From Herminiimonas sp. KBW02 (GTDB taxonomy: Bacteria; Pseudomonadota; Gammaproteobacteria; Burkholderiales; Burkholderiaceae_D), in contig NZ_QAJP01000011.1 of the NCBI RefSeq assembly GCF_003852535.1, forward strand, positions 1 through 64,000: a stretch of DNA of 64,000 nt, read 5' to 3'. Position 1 is the first letter of the stretch. Every line of letters begins with the position of its first letter. This document shows positions 1 through 11,625 of the stretch, in pieces. The translations under genes were made by a program, and so were the position numbers. The notes beneath the pieces are model-generated. The model saw only the letters and a list, made by a program, of their open reading frames with translations, was not told the origin of the DNA and ran no database searches.

Positions 1-149
1 GCGACGGTGACGATTTGTGCACCGCTCGCTTCACTGGCAGCACGGGTCTGTTCGAGGTCTTTGTATTTACCGCTGCCTACCAACAGGCGGGAACGGTACG
101 TGGTGCCTGCGATCATCAATTGGTCGTCAGGGAAATGAGTACTGCTCAT
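1..149 (-). CDS. thiG: Thiazole synthase ThiG, N-terminal part (cut by window edge)
   Basis: Only the first 49 or so codons are inside the window; the gene runs off the left edge. The translation starts [15 protein letters not shown] and continues with [15 protein letters not shown], the beta-barrel entry typical of ThiG. ThiG builds the thiazole phosphate ring of thiamine from deoxyxylulose 5-phosphate, dehydroglycine and ThiS thiocarboxylate in the cytoplasm. It lies 63 nt after thiS and is the third gene of thiC-thiS-thiG. The start ATG (147-149) has the purine-rich stretch GGAGTGAAC upstream. The identification rests on a short N-terminus plus gene context. Confidence 0.9.
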   Translation of the reverse strand, partial: MSSTHFPDDQLMIAGTTYRSRLLVGSGKYKDLEQTRAASEASGAQIVTV

Positions 150-212
150 GGTTCACTCCAGTTTAAAAAGAATGGCAGGGCAAGCAAGCTTGCCCTGCTG
201 CTTACAGATGAT

Positions 213-2395
<2,183 letters not shown>

Positions 2396-2458
2396 TCAAA
2401 AAGGAGTTGCAACGAGAGCGATGCAATTCTTCTGATGCGATACAACAAGTCTTCGTTA

Positions 2459-2548
2459 GCTTCCCTTCGCTGGCATTATCCAGATCAGGTTCAAGGGTTT
2501 TTCTCACCCGGCGGGATGCGGTATGCATCTGCCTAGGACCCCTAGCTT
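2459..2548 (-). promoter_or_regulatory. TPP riboswitch (THI element)
   Basis: Read on the minus strand, the segment holds the conserved THI-box blocks in order: GGGGTCCTAGGC, then CCGGGTGAGAAAAACCC, then TTGAACCTGATCTGGATAAT, then GCCAGCGAAGGGAAG. These match the known TPP aptamer (the CUGAGA-like internal loop and the ACCUGAUC/GGAUAAUGCC arm). It lies about 130 nt upstream of thiC and on the same strand. The spacer contains a possible anti-SD hairpin next to the start codon. Confidence 0.95.
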
Positions 2549-2629
2549 TTACAACAGGTCAAACAAACTACAACGCGAGTCTATGCCGTAAAACGGCTGC
2601 TTCAATTGACCCGGGTCAAACTTTTACAT

Positions 2630-2712
2630 CTGACATGAATGGCTTGCCGTCATACAAGAGCGCAAACCATTCATGTCAGTTCTGGGAAACCGCACATAGC
2701 TGCTTCCCAGAA
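2630..2712 (-). terminator. Two tandem hairpins downstream of pyk
   Basis: Two perfect inverted repeats sit back to back in the pyk-thiC gap. One is a 13-bp stem (2630-2642 with 2667-2679, arm CTGACATGAATGG). The other is a 9-bp stem (2680-2688 with 2704-2712, arm TTCTGGGAA). They follow the pyk stop on the minus strand and precede the thiC promoter region. No clean U-tract follows, so a terminator or an mRNA 3'-end stabiliser is inferred from position. Confidence 0.45.
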
Positions 2713-2729
2713 ACTGTACGGCTACTAAA

Positions 2730-4148
2730 TTACTTCACTGTTGCGATATGCAACAGATTGGTGGTGCCGGATTCGCCGAATGGTAAGCCAGCCGAGATAG
2801 CGATGTAATCACCCTTGTTGGCAAAACCTTCATGCACAGCGGCCGCCACTGCTTCGCTGACCATGTCATCAACAGACTTAACATCCTGACCACCAACGAT
2901 CGAGTGGATACCCCAGACCCATGCCAGACGACGTGCGGTCTTCAGTTCTGGAGTGATGCTCAGAATCGACGTAGTCGGACGTACACGCGCAGCGCTCATG
3001 CTGGTGCTACCGGATTTGGTGTATGTCACAGTAGCGACAGCTTTGATCGCAGCCGTGGTGTCACGCAAGGCGTTGCAGATTGCATCTTCCGCGGTTGGAC
3101 GTGGTGTCACTTGCTGTGCATCCAGCAGTGTGCGGTAGACCGGATCGCTTTCCACTTCTTTGATGATGCTGTCCATCATTTGAACAGCACGAACAGGGTT
3201 CTTGCCGCTGGCCGATTCCGCGGACAACATCACCGCATCTGCGCCTTCATAAATGGCGTTGGCAACGTCCGATGCTTCTGCACGGGTTGGCATAGGCGAT
3301 TCGGTCATCGATTCCAACATGTGTGTTGCAACGATAGTTGGACGGCCGTATTTACGCGATACACGGATGATTTCTTTCTGAGCGCGTGGTACTTGCGAGA
3401 TCGGCAGTTCAACACCCAGATCACCACGAGCAACCATGACGGAATCAGAAGCTTTACAGATCGCATCGATGTCGAGCATTGCTGCTGGTTTTTCGATCTT
3501 CGATTGAATCAGAGCGCGGTCGCCGATGATCTTGCGTGCGTCTTCGATATCGGAAACCTGTTGTACGAACGACAGAGCTACCCAGTCCACGCCCAACGAC
3601 AATGCAAATTCCAGATCAACCAGATCTTTCGGTGTCATTGCAGGGATAGGCAGAATGGCGTCTGGCACGTTGACGCCTTTGCGGTTCGAAATCTTGCCGC
3701 CGGTAGTCACACGTGTGACGATGCGGTCACCCGAGTTGCTTTCGATCGAAACACGAATTTTGCCGTCATCGAACAACAGGTTTTGACCAGCTTTGACAAC
3801 TGCGAACAACTCAGGATGTGGCAGGTAAACGCGGGTTGCATCACCTGGAGTCTGATCACGGTCGAGCACGAATTGCGAACCTTCAGTCAACACAGCGGAA
3901 TCGCCATTGAAGGTACCCAGACGAATCTTCGGACCTTGCAGATCGCAAAGGATGGCAACTGGACGGCCGTATTTGGTTTCCAGGCTACGTACGATTTCGT
4001 GACGTGCGCGGTGATCTTCGTGCGAACCATGGCTGAAGTTGAAGCGGAACATGTCCACGCCAGCTTCAAACAATGCGCTGATGGTTTCCAGATCACCACT
4101 TGCTGGGCCCAGGGTAGCAACGATTTTTGCTTTGCGATTACGTCTCAT
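2730..4148 (-). CDS. pyk: Pyruvate kinase
   Basis: This cytoplasmic enzyme converts phosphoenolpyruvate and ADP to pyruvate and ATP. The 472-residue chain has the family hallmarks: Arg35-FNFSH (35-40) for phosphate binding, the catalytic lysine segment IEKPAA (218-223), and the metal and substrate loop ARGDLGVE (240-247). A C-terminal regulatory domain completes the fold. It lies 77 nt after the glycerate kinase gene, on the same strand, with no obvious terminator between. Transcription from gcl could therefore run into it, and together with enolase this carries 2-phosphoglycerate to pyruvate. An own promoter is not excluded. Confidence 0.97.
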   Translation of the reverse strand: MRRNRKAKIVATLGPASGDLETISALFEAGVDMFRFNFSHGSHEDHRARHEIVRSLETKYGRPVAILCDLQGPKIRLGTFNGDSAVLTEGSQFVLDRDQTPGDATRVYLPHPELFAVVKAGQNLLFDDGKIRVSIESNSGDRIVTRVTTGGKISNRKGVNVPDAILPIPAMTPKDLVDLEFALSLGVDWVALSFVQQVSDIEDARKIIGDRALIQSKIEKPAAMLDIDAICKASDSVMVARGDLGVELPISQVPRAQKEIIRVSRKYGRPTIVATHMLESMTESPMPTRAEASDVANAIYEGADAVMLSAESASGKNPVRAVQMMDSIIKEVESDPVYRTLLDAQQVTPRPTAEDAICNALRDTTAAIKAVATVTYTKSGSTSMSAARVRPTTSILSITPELKTARRLAWVWGIHSIVGGQDVKSVDDMVSEAVAAAVHEGFANKGDYIAISAGLPFGESGTTNLLHIATVK

Positions 4149-4225
4149 GACAGATCTTCTTCTTAAATGAAAAATGAAAAATGGATACCGCTATGCCTGG
4201 ATCACAGACACAGCGGGGAAATAAA

Positions 4226-5491
4226 TTACAAAATCAGGATGGCGCGGAAGTCGTTCACGTTGGTACGTGTCGGACCACTGACGATCAAGTCACCGAGTGC
4301 ACTGAAGAAACCATAACCATCGTTGTTTTCCAACATGGCTTTGGCATTCAGGCCTTGTTCAGCTGCGCGTGTCCATGAATCAGGTTGGTAGATCGCACCA
4401 GCGTTGTCTTCCGAACCATCGATACCATCGGTGTCGCATGCCAGTGCATGGATACCAGCGGTACCTTGCAGGGACACTGCCAGGCTCAACAAGAACTCGG
4501 CATTGCGGCCGCCACGACCTTTGCCGCGGACGGTAACAGTCGTTTCGCCGCCGGACAGGATGACGCATGGTTTGGCAAATGGCTGGCCATACTTCGCAAC
4601 TTGCTTCGCCAACGCCGCATGCACCATACCGACGTCGCGCGACTCGCCTTCGAGATCATTGGACAGGATGTAAGGCGTGATACCGGCAGCGCGTGCTTTG
4701 GCCGCAGCGGCTTCCAGCGCATGCTGTGCAGTTGCCATTACATGATGTTCATTGCGTGCGAAACGCGAATCACCTGGCTTCGGTGTTTCACCGGCGCCGG
4801 ATTCGAGATGCTTCAGGATATTGTCTGGAATCTCGATGCCGTACTTTTTCAGGATCGCGAGCGATTCTGCGCAAGTAGTCGGATCTGGCAAGGTAGGACC
4901 GCTGGCGATCACGCCAGGATCATCACCCGGCACATCGGAGATCAGCAGCGTCACAACACGTGCCGGAGCACATGCCAACGCCAGGCGACCACCTTTGATA
5001 GCGGACAGGTGCTTACGCACGCAGTTCATTTCAGAAATCGTTGCGCCGCTTTTCAGCAGGGCTTTGTTCAATGCTTGTTTTTGCTCAAGCGTGATGCCTT
5101 CACCCGGCAAGCTCAGCAAGGCGGAACCACCGCCCGTGATCAGGCACAGCACCAGATCATCTTCGGTCAAACCTTTGACCAGTTCCAGCATACGGCCAGC
5201 TGCCTGACGGCCAGCTTCATCCGGGACCGGATGCGCCGCTTCTACTACTTCAATTTGTTTGCAGTCAGCGCCGTGACCATAACGCGTCACGATCAAGCCT
5301 TCTACTTTGCCTGGCCACGTATCTTCAACTACCTTGGCCATTGCTGCAGCACCTTTACCGGCACCAATCACCAGGGTACGACCCTTGGCAGATTGTTTAG
5401 GCAGATAGGCAGGCATGCACTTCTGTGCGCTCACGGCCTCAACTGCGGTGGCATACAGGTCATTCAAAAACTGACGTGGATCAATCGACAT
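4226..5491 (-). CDS. ttuD: Glycerate 2-kinase, MOFRL family (TtuD-like)
   Basis: The 421-residue protein belongs to the DUF4147/MOFRL family, historically called hydroxypyruvate reductase TtuD but for several members shown to be glycerate 2-kinase. Visible blocks are a glycine-rich GGGSALLSLPGEG loop, the SDVPGDDPGVIASGP segment and the C-terminal MOFRL region with ACDTDGIDGSEDNAGA. I chose the ATG at 5489-5491 (MSIDPRQF); an upstream in-frame GTG at 5534-5536 would add 15 residues without a convincing ribosome-binding site. It follows gcl, hyi and glxR, so phosphorylation of glycerate to 2-phosphoglycerate is the likely role; reduction of hydroxypyruvate is the less likely alternative. Confidence 0.9.
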   Translation of the reverse strand: MSIDPRQFLNDLYATAVEAVSAQKCMPAYLPKQSAKGRTLVIGAGKGAAAMAKVVEDTWPGKVEGLIVTRYGHGADCKQIEVVEAAHPVPDEAGRQAAGRMLELVKGLTEDDLVLCLITGGGSALLSLPGEGITLEQKQALNKALLKSGATISEMNCVRKHLSAIKGGRLALACAPARVVTLLISDVPGDDPGVIASGPTLPDPTTCAESLAILKKYGIEIPDNILKHLESGAGETPKPGDSRFARNEHHVMATAQHALEAAAAKARAAGITPYILSNDLEGESRDVGMVHAALAKQVAKYGQPFAKPCVILSGGETTVTVRGKGRGGRNAEFLLSLAVSLQGTAGIHALACDTDGIDGSEDNAGAIYQPDSWTRAAEQGLNAKAMLENNDGYGFFSALGDLIVSGPTRTNVNDFRAILIL

Positions 5492-5577
5492 GGGGCGAGC
5501 TACTTTTAAAAATTTTGAATCAGACCGACATTGCACCTGAATGCAATGCCGGCAGCAGTACTAATCTATCGAACGAA

Positions 5578-6465
5578 TTACGCCTTGGCGATTTCGTGGT
5601 TCGACATGATTTCGATCGCGCGGCACAGTGCCGAGTGATCCAGACCGCTCATGCCATTTGCTGCGCATGCGTTCATCAATTCCTGGGTGTTTGCAGTGTT
5701 AGGCAACGATACGCCCATTGCTTTTGCACCTTGCAATGCCAGGTTCAAATCTTTTTGATGCAGTTCGATACGGAAGCCTGGGTTGAATGTACGTTTAACC
5801 ATACGTTCACCGTGTACTTCCAGAATACGCGAGTTAGCAAAGCCGCCCATCAGAGCCTGACGAACTTTTGCTGGATCTGCGCCTGCTTTCGATGCGAACA
5901 ACAGGGCTTCGGAAACAGCCTGGATGTTCAATGCAACGATGATTTGGTTTGCTACTTTGGTGGTTTGACCGTCGCCGTTGCCGCCAACCAGGGTGATGTT
6001 TTTACCCATCAGTTCAAACAATGGTTTGACTGTGTTGAACGCTGCTTCCGAACCACCGACCATGATGGTCAGCGAAGCTGCTTTAGCACCGACTTCACCG
6101 CCGGATACTGGTGCATCCAGGTATTCGCAACCCAGTGCATTTACTTTTTTCGCGAATTCTTTGGTAGCGATAGGCGAGATCGAGCTCATGTCGACCACGA
6201 TTTTGCCTTTAGCCAGACCGGCTGCAACACCGTTTTCAGCAAACAGAACTGCGTCCACGTGCGGGGTATCCGGCACCATGGTGATGATGATGTCTGCGCT
6301 CTGAGCAACTTCAGCGCCCGATTTGCAAACTGTTGCGCCGCCGTCGATCAATTCTTGTGCTGGTGCTTTTTGATCATGCAAAAACAGTTGGTGACCACCC
6401 TTTTGCAGGTTCAGCGCCATTGGTGCGCCCATGATACCCAAACCAATAAATCCAACTTTTGCCAT
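5578..6465 (-). CDS. glxR: Tartronate semialdehyde reductase (2-hydroxy-3-oxopropionate reductase)
   Basis: This 295-residue member of the beta-hydroxyacid dehydrogenase family has the N-terminal Rossmann motif GLGIMGAPMA, the substrate-binding signature DAPVSGGEVGA (117-127) and the catalytic lysine Lys170 in GDGQTTKVANQ. It reduces tartronate semialdehyde to glycerate with NAD(P)H in the cytoplasm. The position between hyi and a glycerate kinase, downstream of gcl, matches the classical gcl-hyi-glxR order of glyoxylate use. 3-Hydroxyisobutyrate dehydrogenase is the main look-alike, and context argues against it. Confidence 0.95.
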   Translation of the reverse strand: MAKVGFIGLGIMGAPMALNLQKGGHQLFLHDQKAPAQELIDGGATVCKSGAEVAQSADIIITMVPDTPHVDAVLFAENGVAAGLAKGKIVVDMSSISPIATKEFAKKVNALGCEYLDAPVSGGEVGAKAASLTIMVGGSEAAFNTVKPLFELMGKNITLVGGNGDGQTTKVANQIIVALNIQAVSEALLFASKAGADPAKVRQALMGGFANSRILEVHGERMVKRTFNPGFRIELHQKDLNLALQGAKAMGVSLPNTANTQELMNACAANGMSGLDHSALCRAIEIMSNHEIAKA

Positions 6466-6562
6466 GACTGACTCCTGATTATATTTAAGTGTGAACTACG
6501 TACTCAGTAAAAATACTAAGCGGCCCGATGTCGGACCGCTCAGTATGCTTCGAGACGCTACA

Positions 6563-7342
6563 TTATAGGCCGTGCGCTGCGCGCCAGCCCAATCCTTCTA
6601 CCGTACCAGCTTTAGGCTTGTACTCACAACCGATCCAGCCCTTGTAACCAATTTCGTCCAGGAACTTGAACAGGTAGGTGTAGTTGATTTCGCCTGTACC
6701 TGGTTCAAAACGACCTGGATTGTCTGCCAGTTGCAGATGAGGAATAACCGCGAGGTTGTTCTTCATCGTGTTGGCCAACTCACCTTCCATGCGTTGCATG
6801 TGATAGATGTCGTATTGGAAGAACAGGTTGTCGGAACCGACTTTGGCAATGATGTCCAGAGTCTGTTTCGTACCGGTCAGGAAGAAACCTGGGATATCGA
6901 ATGTGTTGATCGCTTCGATCAACAATGGGATACCTTCAGCCTTCAATTTAGCAGCCGCATATTTCAAGTTCGCAACCAGGGTTGCTTCTGCTTGTTCATG
7001 CGTTACGCCTGCAGGCACGATACCGGACAGGATGTTGACCTGTTTGGTGCCGAGCACTTTGACGTATTCAATTGCTTTGTCCACGCCAGCTTTGAACTCT
7101 TCTACACGATCAGGATGGCAAGCGATACCGCGCTCACCACCAGCCCAGTTACCGGCTGGCAGATTGTGCAAAACCATTTCCAGGTTGTTCTCTTTCAATT
7201 TCGCTGCGACATCAGCCGCAGGGAAATCGTATGGAAACAAGAATTCAACGCCTTTGAAGCCATTCTTTGCAGCTTGTTCAAAGCGGTCCATGAATGGAAC
7301 CTCGTTGAACAGCATCGTCAGATTAGCAGCAAGTTTCGTCAT
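6563..7342 (-). CDS. hyi: Hydroxypyruvate isomerase
   Basis: A 259-residue TIM-barrel protein of the Hyi family, which interconverts hydroxypyruvate and tartronate semialdehyde. Recognisable segments are the N-terminal AANLTMLFNEVPF, LPAGNWAGGERGI in the middle, and LIEAINTFDIPGFFL with the metal-binding glutamate. I chose the ATG at 7340-7342, one base after the gcl stop codon and preceded by AAGGG. A GTG at 7349-7351 inside gcl would add three residues. The tight junction points to translational coupling with gcl. Confidence 0.95.
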   Translation of the reverse strand: MTKLAANLTMLFNEVPFMDRFEQAAKNGFKGVEFLFPYDFPAADVAAKLKENNLEMVLHNLPAGNWAGGERGIACHPDRVEEFKAGVDKAIEYVKVLGTKQVNILSGIVPAGVTHEQAEATLVANLKYAAAKLKAEGIPLLIEAINTFDIPGFFLTGTKQTLDIIAKVGSDNLFFQYDIYHMQRMEGELANTMKNNLAVIPHLQLADNPGRFEPGTGEINYTYLFKFLDEIGYKGWIGCEYKPKAGTVEGLGWRAAHGL

Positions 7343-7343
7343 C

Positions 7344-9092
7344 TTAAGCACCCTTAACGTCGAGGATTTCTTCGAATTCGTTGATCGCGTTGATTTCGGT
7401 ACCCATCGCGATGTTGGTTACGCGTTCGAGGATGATTTCAACAACGACTGGTACTTTGAATTCTTTGATCCACTCTTGCGCTTTTTTCAGTGCAGGAGCG
7501 ATGTCGTCAGGGTTGTAGACGCGAATTGCTTTGCAGCCCAAACCTTCGGTAACTTTAACGTGATCAACACCGTACGAAGCGTTTTCGGTCGAGTTGATAT
7601 TGTCGAAAGCCAGCGATACACAGTAGTCCATTGTGAACATACGTTGTGCTTGACGGATCAGGCCCAGGTACGAGTTGTTCACCAGAACGTGGATGTATGG
7701 CAGGTTGAATTGCGCGCCAGCAGCCAATTCTTCGATCAGGAACTGGAAGTCGTAATCGCCTGTGATAGCAACGATTTCGCTGGTTGGATCGGCAGCCCGG
7801 ACACCCAGAGCAGCTGGGATAGTCCAGCCCAATGGACCTGCTTGACCGCAGTTGATCCAGTTACGTTCTTTGTACACGTGCAGGAATTGACCCGCAGCGA
7901 TTTGCGACAAACCGATGTTCGAAATGTAGCGTGCGGTTTTGCCGAACACTGCGTTCATTTCTTGGTAAACACGTTGTGGTTTGATCGGGGTTACGTCGAA
8001 ATCCGTTTTACGCAACATGGTGCGTTTGCGTTCTTGGCACTCAGCCAGCCATGCATCACGGTTTTTCAGTTTGCCGGCAGCTTTCAATTCTTTCGCTACT
8101 TCGATCATCAGTTTCAGTGCTGCGCCAGCGTCGGAAGTGATGCCGAGGTCTGGGCCAAACACGCGACCGATTTGTGTCGGTTCGATGTCGATGTGTACGA
8201 ATTTACGGTCTTTGGTGAACACGTCGATCGAACCGGTGAAACGGTTAGCCCAACGGTTACCGATACCGAATGCGAAGTCGGAAGCCAGCATGGTCGCGTT
8301 ACCGTAGCGGTGCGATGTTTGCAGACCAACCATACCAACCATCAGCGGGTGATCATCAGGTACTGTGCCCCAGCCCATCAGGGTAGGAACGACAGGAACA
8401 TTGACCAGCTCAGCGAATTCGAGCATCAATGGGGTTGCGTTTGCATTGATAACGCCACCACCGGAGATCAGCAATGGACGCTCTGCAGCGTTCAGCATTG
8501 CGATTGCAGCTTCGATTTGCTTGCGAGTTGCTTGTGGTTTGTACACTGGCAATGGCTCGTACAGATCTGGATCGAATTCGATTTCAGCAACTTGTACGTC
8601 GAACGGCAAATCGATCAGCACAGGACCTGGACGGCCGGAGCGCATGATGTGGAATGCTTGTTGGAATACTTGTGGAACCAATGCTGGTTCACGAACCATA
8701 ACCGACCATTTGGTTACTGGTTTCGAGATCGATTCGATATCAACAGCCTGGAAGTCTTCTTTGTGCAAACGTGCACGTGGAGCTTGACCAGTAACGCACA
8801 AGATAGGAATCGAGTCAGCGATAGCCGAGTACAGACCGGTAACCATGTCTGTGCCGCCTGGACCCGAAGTAGCCAGTGCAACACCGATGTTGCCGGATTT
8901 GGCGCGGGTGTAACCCTCAGCCATGTGTGTCGCGCCTTCTACGTGACGCGCCAGAATGTGTTTGATGGTGCCTTGCTTTTGCATGGCGGAGTAAAACGGA
9001 TTGATCGCTGCGCCTGGAACGCCGAAGGCCTGATCAATACCTTCTTTCTGCATTACCCAAACCGCTGCCTGGGCTGCTGTCATCTTTGCCAT
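7344..9092 (-). CDS. gcl: Glyoxylate carboligase (tartronate semialdehyde synthase)
   Basis: Gcl is a TPP- and FAD-dependent enzyme that joins two glyoxylate molecules into tartronate semialdehyde with loss of CO2. The 582-residue chain carries Val51 (in [11 protein letters not shown]), the residue that replaces the usual catalytic glutamate in true Gcl and separates it from acetolactate synthase. The C-terminal TPP-binding block runs from [11 protein letters not shown] to VNNSYLG. It is the first gene of the operon gcl-hyi-glxR-glycerate kinase(-pyk) and is divergent from a LysR gene 107 bp away. Cofactor demand links it to the riboswitch-controlled thi genes nearby. Confidence 0.97.
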   Translation of the reverse strand: MAKMTAAQAAVWVMQKEGIDQAFGVPGAAINPFYSAMQKQGTIKHILARHVEGATHMAEGYTRAKSGNIGVALATSGPGGTDMVTGLYSAIADSIPILCVTGQAPRARLHKEDFQAVDIESISKPVTKWSVMVREPALVPQVFQQAFHIMRSGRPGPVLIDLPFDVQVAEIEFDPDLYEPLPVYKPQATRKQIEAAIAMLNAAERPLLISGGGVINANATPLMLEFAELVNVPVVPTLMGWGTVPDDHPLMVGMVGLQTSHRYGNATMLASDFAFGIGNRWANRFTGSIDVFTKDRKFVHIDIEPTQIGRVFGPDLGITSDAGAALKLMIEVAKELKAAGKLKNRDAWLAECQERKRTMLRKTDFDVTPIKPQRVYQEMNAVFGKTARYISNIGLSQIAAGQFLHVYKERNWINCGQAGPLGWTIPAALGVRAADPTSEIVAITGDYDFQFLIEELAAGAQFNLPYIHVLVNNSYLGLIRQAQRMFTMDYCVSLAFDNINSTENASYGVDHVKVTEGLGCKAIRVYNPDDIAPALKKAQEWIKEFKVPVVVEIILERVTNIAMGTEINAINEFEEILDVKGA

Positions 9093-9133
9093 TACATAAT
9101 CTCCATTGAAATGAAATTTTCCTACGCTGCATA

Positions 9134-9151
9134 GTAATTCATATGGATTAC
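9134..9151. promoter_or_regulatory. Palindromic operator candidate between gcl and its LysR gene
   Basis: GTAATTCATATGGATTAC is an 18-bp palindrome broken at one symmetric pair. It lies in the 107-bp gap between divergent gcl and the LysR gene, where a LysR-type regulator usually binds to control both its own gene and the target operon. The regulator-site link is inferred from position and symmetry only. Confidence 0.55.
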
Positions 9152-9199
9152 TTTTAGAATAGGACTATTAATTAACCAATTAAATACTTCAGGTATCGA

Positions 9200-10105
9200 A
9201 TGGACAAGCTCAAACAGATCGAAGCATTTGTGATGGCGGTCGAGCATAACAGCTTTGCCGCAGCGGCATTAGCCCTGCAAGTCACACCTGTGATGGTCGG
9301 GCGCCGCATCGATACCCTCGAGAAACGCCTGGGCGTGCGCTTACTGCATCGCTCCACCCGAAGACTCGCTCTGACGGAAGAAGGTTCCGTCTATCTGGAA
9401 CATTGTCGCAAGATGCTGGGGGAGCTGGATCAAGCCGAAAGCGAACTTTCAGCGGGCAACAACAAGGTCAGCGGGCATTTGATCGTCTCCGCCCCTGCCT
9501 CGTTCGGACGCCAGCACGTCGCGCCTTATGCGCAGGAGTTTCTGGATCAGCATCCCGGCCTCAAAATGTCCTTCAATCTGACTGACCGCGTCGTTGACCT
9601 GGTGCAAGAAGGTTACGACATGGGCATCCGTATTGGCGGCAATATCGATCCCAACTTCGTGGCCATCAAGCTGGCCGCCAATAAACGGGTGGTGTGTGGC
9701 ACCCGGGAATACTTCAAGAAACACGGCAAACCCAAGACGCTGGACGACCTCGCCAACCATAATTGCCTCGCCTTCAACCTGCAAGGCGGACAGCAACGCG
9801 GCTGGTACTTCAATTACCGCGGCAAAACCGTCTCAGTACGGGCCCAGGGCAGCCTGGATTGCAATGACGGTGAATTGTTGCATCGCTGGATGACCGAAGG
9901 CTTAGGCATCGCCTGGCGCTCCGTATGGGAGATCCAGAGCCAGCTGGAAAGCGGCATGCTGGAAACCGTGCTCGACGATTACGCGATCCCTGAGTACGAC
10001 ATCATGGCGGTCTATCCGCAGCAGCGGAATGTACCGGCCAAGGTACGCCTCTTCATTTCGCATCTGAAGGCCATGTATAGCCAGCCGGGTTACTGGAGCA
10101 GGTAA
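9200..10105 (+). CDS. LysR-family transcriptional regulator, likely of the gcl operon
   Basis: A 301-residue LysR-type protein with the N-terminal winged helix-turn-helix (about residues 1-60: NSFAAAALALQVTPVMVGRR) followed by a periplasmic-binding-like effector domain. It is transcribed away from gcl across a 107-bp gap that contains a palindrome. By the usual logic of divergent LysR genes it should control the glyoxylate operon, perhaps sensing glyoxylate or a hydroxyacid; the effector cannot be read from sequence. A strong terminator follows at 10156-10184. Confidence 0.88.
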   Translation: MDKLKQIEAFVMAVEHNSFAAAALALQVTPVMVGRRIDTLEKRLGVRLLHRSTRRLALTEEGSVYLEHCRKMLGELDQAESELSAGNNKVSGHLIVSAPASFGRQHVAPYAQEFLDQHPGLKMSFNLTDRVVDLVQEGYDMGIRIGGNIDPNFVAIKLAANKRVVCGTREYFKKHGKPKTLDDLANHNCLAFNLQGGQQRGWYFNYRGKTVSVRAQGSLDCNDGELLHRWMTEGLGIAWRSVWEIQSQLESGMLETVLDDYAIPEYDIMAVYPQQRNVPAKVRLFISHLKAMYSQPGYWSR

Positions 10106-10155
10106 GCGCACACTGACTCAAACCCTAAGCGCCATCACGCTCTTTCCATGCCCAT

Positions 10156-10184
10156 AAAAAAAGCCCGCATCAGCGGGCTTTTTT
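10156..10184. terminator. Bidirectional rho-independent terminator
   Basis: An A-run, the stem GCCCGC-atca-GCGGGC and a T-run form a symmetric terminator between the convergent LysR gene (ends 10105) and pntB (ends 10203). It works on paper in both directions. Confidence 0.92.
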
Positions 10185-10202
10185 ATCTACATCAGCTTGC
10201 TA

Positions 10203-11615
10203 TCAGGCTGCAGCTTTCAAAGTTGTCAGGACGTCGTCCAGCATCTTCTTCGCATCACCAAACAACATGCGGTTGTTTTCTTTGTAGAACAATGGGTTAT
10301 CAACACCAGCGTAACCGGAAGCCATCGAACGCTTCATGACGATAGACGTTTCTGCCTTCCAGACTTCCAGCACTGGCATACCAGCGATCGGGCTGTCCGG
10401 ATCTTCCTGTGCGTCCGGATTGACGATGTCGTTCGCACCGATAACCATGACTACGTCGGTATCTGGGAAGTCTTCGTTGATTTCGTCCATTTCCAGCACG
10501 ATGTCGTACGGTACTTTCGCTTCAGCCAACAGCACGTTCATATGACCAGGCATACGGCCGGCAACCGGGTGAATCGCGAAACGCACATTGGTACCCTTGG
10601 CACGCAGCAACTTGGTGATTTCGTTCACGGTGTGCTGAGCTTGCGCTACTGCCATACCGTAACCAGGCACGATAACAACGCTTTTTGCTTCGCGCAGCAA
10701 TTCTGCGGTTTCTTGTGCAGTAACAGGAGTAGCTTCGCCAACCTGTTCTTTCACAGCGCCACCCGTTTTCGGAGCACCACCACCGAAACCACCGGCGATA
10801 ACACTGAAGAAGTTACGGTTCATCGCCTGACACATGATGTACGACAGAATCGCACCCGAGGAGCCAACCAGCGCACCAGTCACGATCAGCAGATCGTTAC
10901 CGAGCATGAAGCCGGTAGCCGAAGCCGCCCAGCCGGAGTAGCTGTTGAGCATCGAAACCACGACCGGCATATCAGCACCACCGATCGCCATCACCATGTG
11001 TACGCCGAACAGCAAAGCGATGATGGTCATGATGATCAACGGGGTCATACCGCTGGCAACGTCTGGTGCATTCACGAACTCACGACCGAACCAGATCACG
11101 AGCAGCAAGCCGATCAGGTTGATGAAGTGACGTGCTGGCAGCATCAATGGCTTACCGCCGATTTTGCCGTTCAGTTTGCCAAACGCAATCAGGGAACCCG
11201 AGAACGTTACCGCACCAATGAAGATACCGACGTAGATTTCAACCTGGTGGATCGCTTTTTCAGCGCCTTCCAGGTGGATCGACGGATCAATGTAGCTGGC
11301 GAAGCCAACCAGTGCAGCGGCCAGACCGACGAAGCTGTGCATCAATGCAACCAGCTCCGGCATTTCGGTCATTTTGACCTTCTTGGCAGCGTACAGACCA
11401 ATCACACCGCCGACCAGCAGCGCCAGAATGATCCATGCGTAACCGTCAGCAGTAACACGTGGGCCAAAGATGGTAGCGAGCACCGCAATGCCCATACCGA
11501 TCATGCCGTACAAGTTACCGCGACGCGAAGTTTCTGGATGCGACAAGCCGCCCAGACTGAGGATGAAGAGGATAGTTGCTCCGATGTAGGAGACAGTAGC
11601 CAGATTTGCAGACAT
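10203..11615 (-). CDS. pntB: NAD(P) transhydrogenase subunit beta PntB
   Basis: PntB forms the proton channel and the NADP(H)-binding domain III of the membrane transhydrogenase, which uses the proton gradient to reduce NADP+ with NADH. The 470-residue protein has many hydrophobic segments over about residues 1-280, and a C-terminal nucleotide domain with [15 protein letters not shown] and [11 protein letters not shown]. The start at 11613-11615 ([10 protein letters not shown]) has a clear GGAG; an upstream in-frame ATG would lie within pntA. It follows pntA by 10 nt in one operon. Confidence 0.96.
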   Translation of the reverse strand: MSANLATVSYIGATILFILSLGGLSHPETSRRGNLYGMIGMGIAVLATIFGPRVTADGYAWIILALLVGGVIGLYAAKKVKMTEMPELVALMHSFVGLAAALVGFASYIDPSIHLEGAEKAIHQVEIYVGIFIGAVTFSGSLIAFGKLNGKIGGKPLMLPARHFINLIGLLLVIWFGREFVNAPDVASGMTPLIIMTIIALLFGVHMVMAIGGADMPVVVSMLNSYSGWAASATGFMLGNDLLIVTGALVGSSGAILSYIMCQAMNRNFFSVIAGGFGGGAPKTGGAVKEQVGEATPVTAQETAELLREAKSVVIVPGYGMAVAQAQHTVNEITKLLRAKGTNVRFAIHPVAGRMPGHMNVLLAEAKVPYDIVLEMDEINEDFPDTDVVMVIGANDIVNPDAQEDPDSPIAGMPVLEVWKAETSIVMKRSMASGYAGVDNPLFYKENNRMLFGDAKKMLDDVLTTLKAAA

Positions 11616-11625
11616 AGTGGTCTCC

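Noticed and set aside
2832-4166. A 444-codon open frame opposite pyk
   Set aside because: Antisense shadow; composition (Cys, Phe, Arg, His) is not protein-like, and pyk is certain.
4385-5509. A 374-codon open frame opposite the glycerate kinase gene
   Set aside because: Antisense shadow with no motif and no start signal.
6807-9134. A 775-codon open frame on the plus strand opposite gcl and hyi
   Set aside because: It mirrors two well-identified enzymes on the other strand. Its translation is rich in Cys, Phe, Trp and His, without domains or a ribosome-binding site. It is open because the sense genes rarely use TTA, CTA or TCA codons.
9200-10105. Considering the LysR gene next to gcl as OxyR-like or AllS
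   Set aside because: No OxyR cysteine pair is present, and no allantoin genes are nearby; I kept it as an unnamed LysR regulator.
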